From Klebsiella aerogenes KCTC 2190 (GTDB taxonomy: Bacteria; Pseudomonadota; Gammaproteobacteria; Enterobacterales; Enterobacteriaceae), in the NCBI RefSeq assembly GCF_000215745.1, contig NC_015663.1, forward strand, positions 1,984,001 to 2,048,000: a stretch of DNA of 64,000 nt, read 5' to 3'. The notes under the pieces are model-generated. The model saw only the letters and a program-made list of their open reading frames with translations. It was not told the origin of the DNA and made no database searches. The first letter of the stretch is position 1, and each line of letters begins with the position of its first letter. The position numbers were made by a program, and so were the translations under genes. Shown here piece by piece: positions 60,828 to 64,000 of the stretch.

Positions 60828-62180
60828 ATGTCGAATACAAGCTGGATTGAACGTTACGTCATGCCGGCGGCGCTGAAAATCGCCGGGCAAAAGCACGTCC
60901 TGTCGGTACGCGATGGCATCATTCTGAATATGCCGTTTATGCTGATTGGCTCGTTTTTCCTGATTTTCGCCTACCTGCCGATCCCCGGCTATGCCGACAT
61001 GATGAGCGGCCTGTTTGGCGAGGTCTGGCGCGATAAAATGCTGTACCCGGTGAAAGCGACCTACGACATTATGGCGCTGATTTCCAGTTTTGGCATCGCT
61101 TATCGGCTGGCGGAGAAGTACCGCACCATCGACCCGCTGAGCGCCGGGGCGATGTCGCTGGTGGCCTTTGTGATGACTATCCCGCAGAACACCCTCTTTA
61201 CCCCGGTACACGGCGCGGCGGAGGTAATTAAAGGGGTGATCCCGGTGAGCATGGTCGGCAGCCAGGGGCTGTTTGTCGCTATTGTCATTTCGCTGCTGTC
61301 GACGGAGATTTATCGTTTGGTCGCCAGCCGCAATCTCGTTATCCGCATGCCGGACGGCGTGCCGCCGGCAGTGGCGAAATCTTTCCTCGCCCTGATCCCC
61401 GGCTTCTGTGTTCTGGCGGTGGTGCTGGCGCTGCGCCTGGCGGTTGAGGCCTCGCCGTTCGGCGACATCAACAGCATGATCGCCACTTTGATCGGTATTC
61501 CGATGCATCACGTCGGCGGTACGCTGCCGGGGATGATTATTTCGGTGATAGTGATCGGTATTTTGTGGACGCTGGGCCTGCACGGCGACGCGATTGTGCT
61601 GGTATTTATTCAGCCGGTGTGGCTGTCGAATATGTCAGAGAACCTGACGGCCTTTCAGAACGGCCAGCCGATCCCGCATATCATTACCCAGCAATTTTAC
61701 GATCTGTGGATTGCGCCCGGCGGCACCGGCGCGCTGCTGGGGCTGGTGATATTTATGTTGCTGCGCAGCCGTAGTCAGCAGATGAAACAGCTGGGGAAAA
61801 TTGCCGCGCCGGGAGCGTTGTTTAACATCAGCGAGCCGATGGTATTCGGCATCCCGCTGGTGATGAACCCGTACTTCTTCCTGCCGTTTATTTTAACGCC
61901 GGTGCTGCTGGTGATCGTGTCCTATACCGCAATGGCGACCGGGCTGGTTGCGCCGCCGGCCGGAATCGCACTGCCGTTCACTACGCCGATCTTCATCAGC
62001 GGCTATCTGGCGACCGGCGGCCATATTTCCGGCACCATACTGCAGGTCGTGAATTTAACTATTTCGCTGGTGGTTTACTATCCGTTCTTCCGCGCCTGGG
62101 ATCGGCTGAAGGCCAAAGAGGAGCACGCCTCAGCGCAGCCGCAGGAGAGCGTTATCCTTCCTGACGCTGACCGCGCGTAA
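60828..62180 (+). CDS. PTS EIIC, lactose/cellobiose type
   Basis: Inner-membrane sugar permease of 450 residues with about ten hydrophobic segments. The N-terminal LSVRDGIILNMPFMLIGSFFLI (key RDGIILNMPFMLIGS) and the sugar-binding motif ALFNISEPMVFGIPLVMNP (about 326-344) are those of the cellobiose/chitobiose EIIC family. Last gene of the operon. Its EIIA must be encoded elsewhere. Confidence 0.93.
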   Translation: MSNTSWIERYVMPAALKIAGQKHVLSVRDGIILNMPFMLIGSFFLIFAYLPIPGYADMMSGLFGEVWRDKMLYPVKATYDIMALISSFGIAYRLAEKYRTIDPLSAGAMSLVAFVMTIPQNTLFTPVHGAAEVIKGVIPVSMVGSQGLFVAIVISLLSTEIYRLVASRNLVIRMPDGVPPAVAKSFLALIPGFCVLAVVLALRLAVEASPFGDINSMIATLIGIPMHHVGGTLPGMIISVIVIGILWTLGLHGDAIVLVFIQPVWLSNMSENLTAFQNGQPIPHIITQQFYDLWIAPGGTGALLGLVIFMLLRSRSQQMKQLGKIAAPGALFNISEPMVFGIPLVMNPYFFLPFILTPVLLVIVSYTAMATGLVAPPAGIALPFTTPIFISGYLATGGHISGTILQVVNLTISLVVYYPFFRAWDRLKAKEEHASAQPQESVILPDADRA

Positions 62181-62203
62181 TCTCCAGCCCCACGAACCGG
62201 TAG

Positions 62204-62229
62204 CCCCGGTGAGCGTAGCGCCACCGGGG
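62204..62229. repeat. REP-like stem between the PTS EIIC gene and treC
   Basis: CCCCGGT-gagcgtagcgcc-ACCGGGG in the 56-bp convergent gap; the same CCCCGGT...GCGCCACCGGGG unit occurs in both copies of the ytfH repeat. Confidence 0.75.
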
Positions 62230-62236
62230 AAAAGCT

Positions 62237-63892
62237 TTACGCCTGCAACCACCATACCGCTTCGAACGGCCGCAGCGTCATTGCCGCCGGGCGGTTGGAC
62301 GTCTCCGCATAGTTGCCAATCAGCGCCCGCCAGTCGCCAGACATCTCCGGCGGCTGCCACGGCTGGAACTCACGGCTCAGGTTGGCGACCACCACCAGGG
62401 TCTGCCCCTGCCACTGGCGGCGATAACACCACAGCGACGGATGGTCCGGCAGCAGATCCTGATAATCCCCCCAGGTCAGCACCGGCGTGGTTTTTCGCAG
62501 CGCGATCAGCTGCTGATAGGTGTAAAACACCGATTCCGGATCCGCCAGCGCCGCCTCGACGTTAATCTCGCGATAGTTATCACCCAACGCGATCCAGGGT
62601 TTTCCATCGCTGAAACCGCCGTTATCGCCGTCGTGCCACGGCATCGGCGTGCGGCTATTGTCGCGCGATTTGCTGGCCAGAATCGCCAGCAGTTCATCCG
62701 GGCTTTGTCCCTGCGCCGCGCGCTCGATAAACATGTTATGGCTTTCCACATCGCGATAATCGCTGATGTTGCTGAAATGCGGGTTGGTCATGCCAATCTC
62801 TTCGCCCTGATAGATATAGGGCGTGCCCTGCATGCCGTGCAGTACCATCGCCAGCATCTTCGCCGCCGGCACCCGGTACTCGCCCTCGTCGCCGAAGCGC
62901 GACACGATGCGCGGCTGATCGTGGTTACACCAGAACAGCGCATTCCACGCCCGGTTATGCATCCCTTGCTGCCAGTGGCGGAATAGCGCTTTCAGCGCCA
63001 CGTAGTCCGGACGGGCGAGGGTCCATTTTTCACCGCCGGGATAATCGACTTTTAAGTGATGAAAATTAAACGTCATCGACAGTTCGCGGCCGTCCAGCGC
63101 GGCGTACTGTTGGCAGTGTTCAAGTGAAGTGGAAGACATTTCGCCCACGGTCATCAGGCCACGAGGGGTAAAGACATCGCGGCTCATTTCCTGCAGGAAC
63201 TCGTGAACCCGTGGGCCATCGGTGTAGAAGCGGCGTCCATCGCCAACGGTATCGGAGGGGAAGTCCTGCTCCTTGGAGATAAGATTGATGACATCGAGGC
63301 GCAGGCCATCAACGCCGCGATCGGCCCAGAACTCGCAGACTTTTTTCAGCTCGGCGCGTACCGCCGGGTTTTCCCAGTTGAGATCCGCCTGCTCGGTGGC
63401 GAAAAGATGCAAATAATACTGTTCGCTTTCCGCATGCCATTGCCAGGCGTTACCGCCGAATTTCGAACGCCAGTTATTCGGCAATGCTCCCGGCTCGCCG
63501 TCGCGCCAGATATAGAACTGGCGGTACGGGCTCGCCTTATTTAACGACTGGCGGAACCATTCGTGTTCCGTCGAGGTATGGTTAAACACCATATCCAGCA
63601 CGATGCGGATACCGCGCGCTTTCGCTCCGGCGACCAGTTGGTCGAAATCCTCCAGCGTGCCGTATGAGGGATCGATAGCGGTATAGTTCGCCACGTCATA
63701 GCCGTTGTCCACCTGCGGCGAGACGTAGAACGGCGTCAGCCAGATAGCGTCGACGCCGAGCTTTTGCAGGTAGTCGAGACGGGCGGTGACGCCGCGTAAA
63801 TCGCCGGTACCGCTGCCGGTGGTGTCCTGAAAACTCTTCGGGTAGATTTGATAAATAACGCCGTTTTGCCACCAGCGGGGAAGGGTATTCAT
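62237..63892 (-). CDS. treC: TreC, trehalose-6-phosphate hydrolase
   Basis: Cytosolic GH13 enzyme that splits trehalose 6-phosphate, made by the TreB PTS, into glucose and glucose 6-phosphate. The 551 residues match E. coli TreC in length. GH13 regions: DMVFNHTS (I), GLRLDVINL (nucleophile Asp, II), GEMSSTS (acid Glu, III), CNHDQPR (IV). The frame is open to 63922; homology (MNTLPRWWQNGVIYQIYP) sets the start at 63892. Downstream of treB in the same operon. Confidence 0.97.
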   Translation of the reverse strand: MNTLPRWWQNGVIYQIYPKSFQDTTGSGTGDLRGVTARLDYLQKLGVDAIWLTPFYVSPQVDNGYDVANYTAIDPSYGTLEDFDQLVAGAKARGIRIVLDMVFNHTSTEHEWFRQSLNKASPYRQFYIWRDGEPGALPNNWRSKFGGNAWQWHAESEQYYLHLFATEQADLNWENPAVRAELKKVCEFWADRGVDGLRLDVINLISKEQDFPSDTVGDGRRFYTDGPRVHEFLQEMSRDVFTPRGLMTVGEMSSTSLEHCQQYAALDGRELSMTFNFHHLKVDYPGGEKWTLARPDYVALKALFRHWQQGMHNRAWNALFWCNHDQPRIVSRFGDEGEYRVPAAKMLAMVLHGMQGTPYIYQGEEIGMTNPHFSNISDYRDVESHNMFIERAAQGQSPDELLAILASKSRDNSRTPMPWHDGDNGGFSDGKPWIALGDNYREINVEAALADPESVFYTYQQLIALRKTTPVLTWGDYQDLLPDHPSLWCYRRQWQGQTLVVVANLSREFQPWQPPEMSGDWRALIGNYAETSNRPAAMTLRPFEAVWWLQA

Positions 63893-63913
63893 ATTACGTT
63901 CCTGCGAATATAG

Positions 63914-63932
63914 GGGGCGCAAGCGGCGCCCC
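63914..63932 (-). other. treB-treC intercistronic hairpin
   Basis: GGGGCGC-aagcg-GCGCCCC in the 51-bp gap between treB and treC; no U-tract. It could shield the treB transcript end and lower treC output. Confidence 0.5.
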
Positions 63933-63943
63933 GAAAGAAGACG

Positions 63944-64000
63944 TTAGATAATCTGCAAGGTGCCCTGACGGTACTTGCGTTGATAAACCACGGTGGTGAG
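63944..64000 (-). CDS. treB: 3' end of treB, trehalose-specific PTS EIIBC (partial)
   Basis: Only the last 18 codons and stop lie in the window: LTTVVYQRKYRQGTLQII. The reading frame, the position immediately upstream of treC, and the resemblance to the C terminus of enterobacterial TreB support the call. The gene continues beyond base 64000. Confidence 0.8.
   Translation of the reverse strand, partial: LTTVVYQRKYRQGTLQII

Overview
The window is chromosomal DNA of an enterobacterium close to Klebsiella, Raoultella or Enterobacter. Gene order follows the Escherichia coli K-12 segment aidB–ula–rpsF–fklB–cycA–ytf–tamAB–ppa–ytfQRT–fbp–mpl–pmbA–cybC–nrdGD–treCB, most proteins are recognisably close to their E. 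coli counterparts, and the DNA is visibly GC-rich. The genus is an inference from synteny and familiarity; no rRNA or tRNA gene is present to confirm it.

Left part (1-13.6 kb): aidB, two small DUF1471 stress proteins (yjfN, bsmA), the esterase yjfP, then the complete L-ascorbate regulon: repressor ulaR, lactonase ulaG, and the divergent PTS/catabolic operon ulaABCDEF. An extra MFS transporter follows ulaF. After yjfY comes the ribosomal/replication operon rpsF-priB-rpsR-rplI with a recognisable S6:S18-type leader.

Middle part (13.6-45.9 kb): an extra EamA transporter, ytfB (OapA-like), fklB, cycA, the NsrR-type ytfE, ytfF with an extra AraC regulator, qorB/ytfH, cpdB, cysQ, ytfJKL, msrA, the tamAB translocation module, ytfP, ppa, the galactofuranose ABC importer ytfQRT-yjfF, fbp, mpl, an extra GNAT acetyltransferase, darP (yjgA), pmbA and cybC. 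A 267-bp direct repeat carrying the 3' third of ytfH plus REP-like DNA lies between ytfH and cpdB. No gene lies between ytfP and ppa, where K-12 has chpSB.

Right part (46-64 kb): the main accessory region. An eight-gene operon encodes a stand-alone PRD protein, a glycine-rich SFCGS protein, a DUF4312 protein, two membrane proteins (DUF4311, DUF4310), a metal amidohydrolase, a PLP-dependent ammonia-lyase-like enzyme (DgaE type) and a KDPG-type aldolase (DgaF type). An exported beta-propeller lactonase and a large PRD/EIIB/EIIA regulator follow. Together they look like an uptake and catabolic system for an unidentified, probably N-acylated 2-amino sugar acid; this is the best candidate for an undescribed system. 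Anaerobic ribonucleotide reductase (nrdDG) separates it from a second accessory cluster: an RpiR-type repressor divergent from a cellobiose-type PTS IIB, a GH4 phospho-glycosidase and a PTS IIC. The window ends in treC and the last codons of treB.
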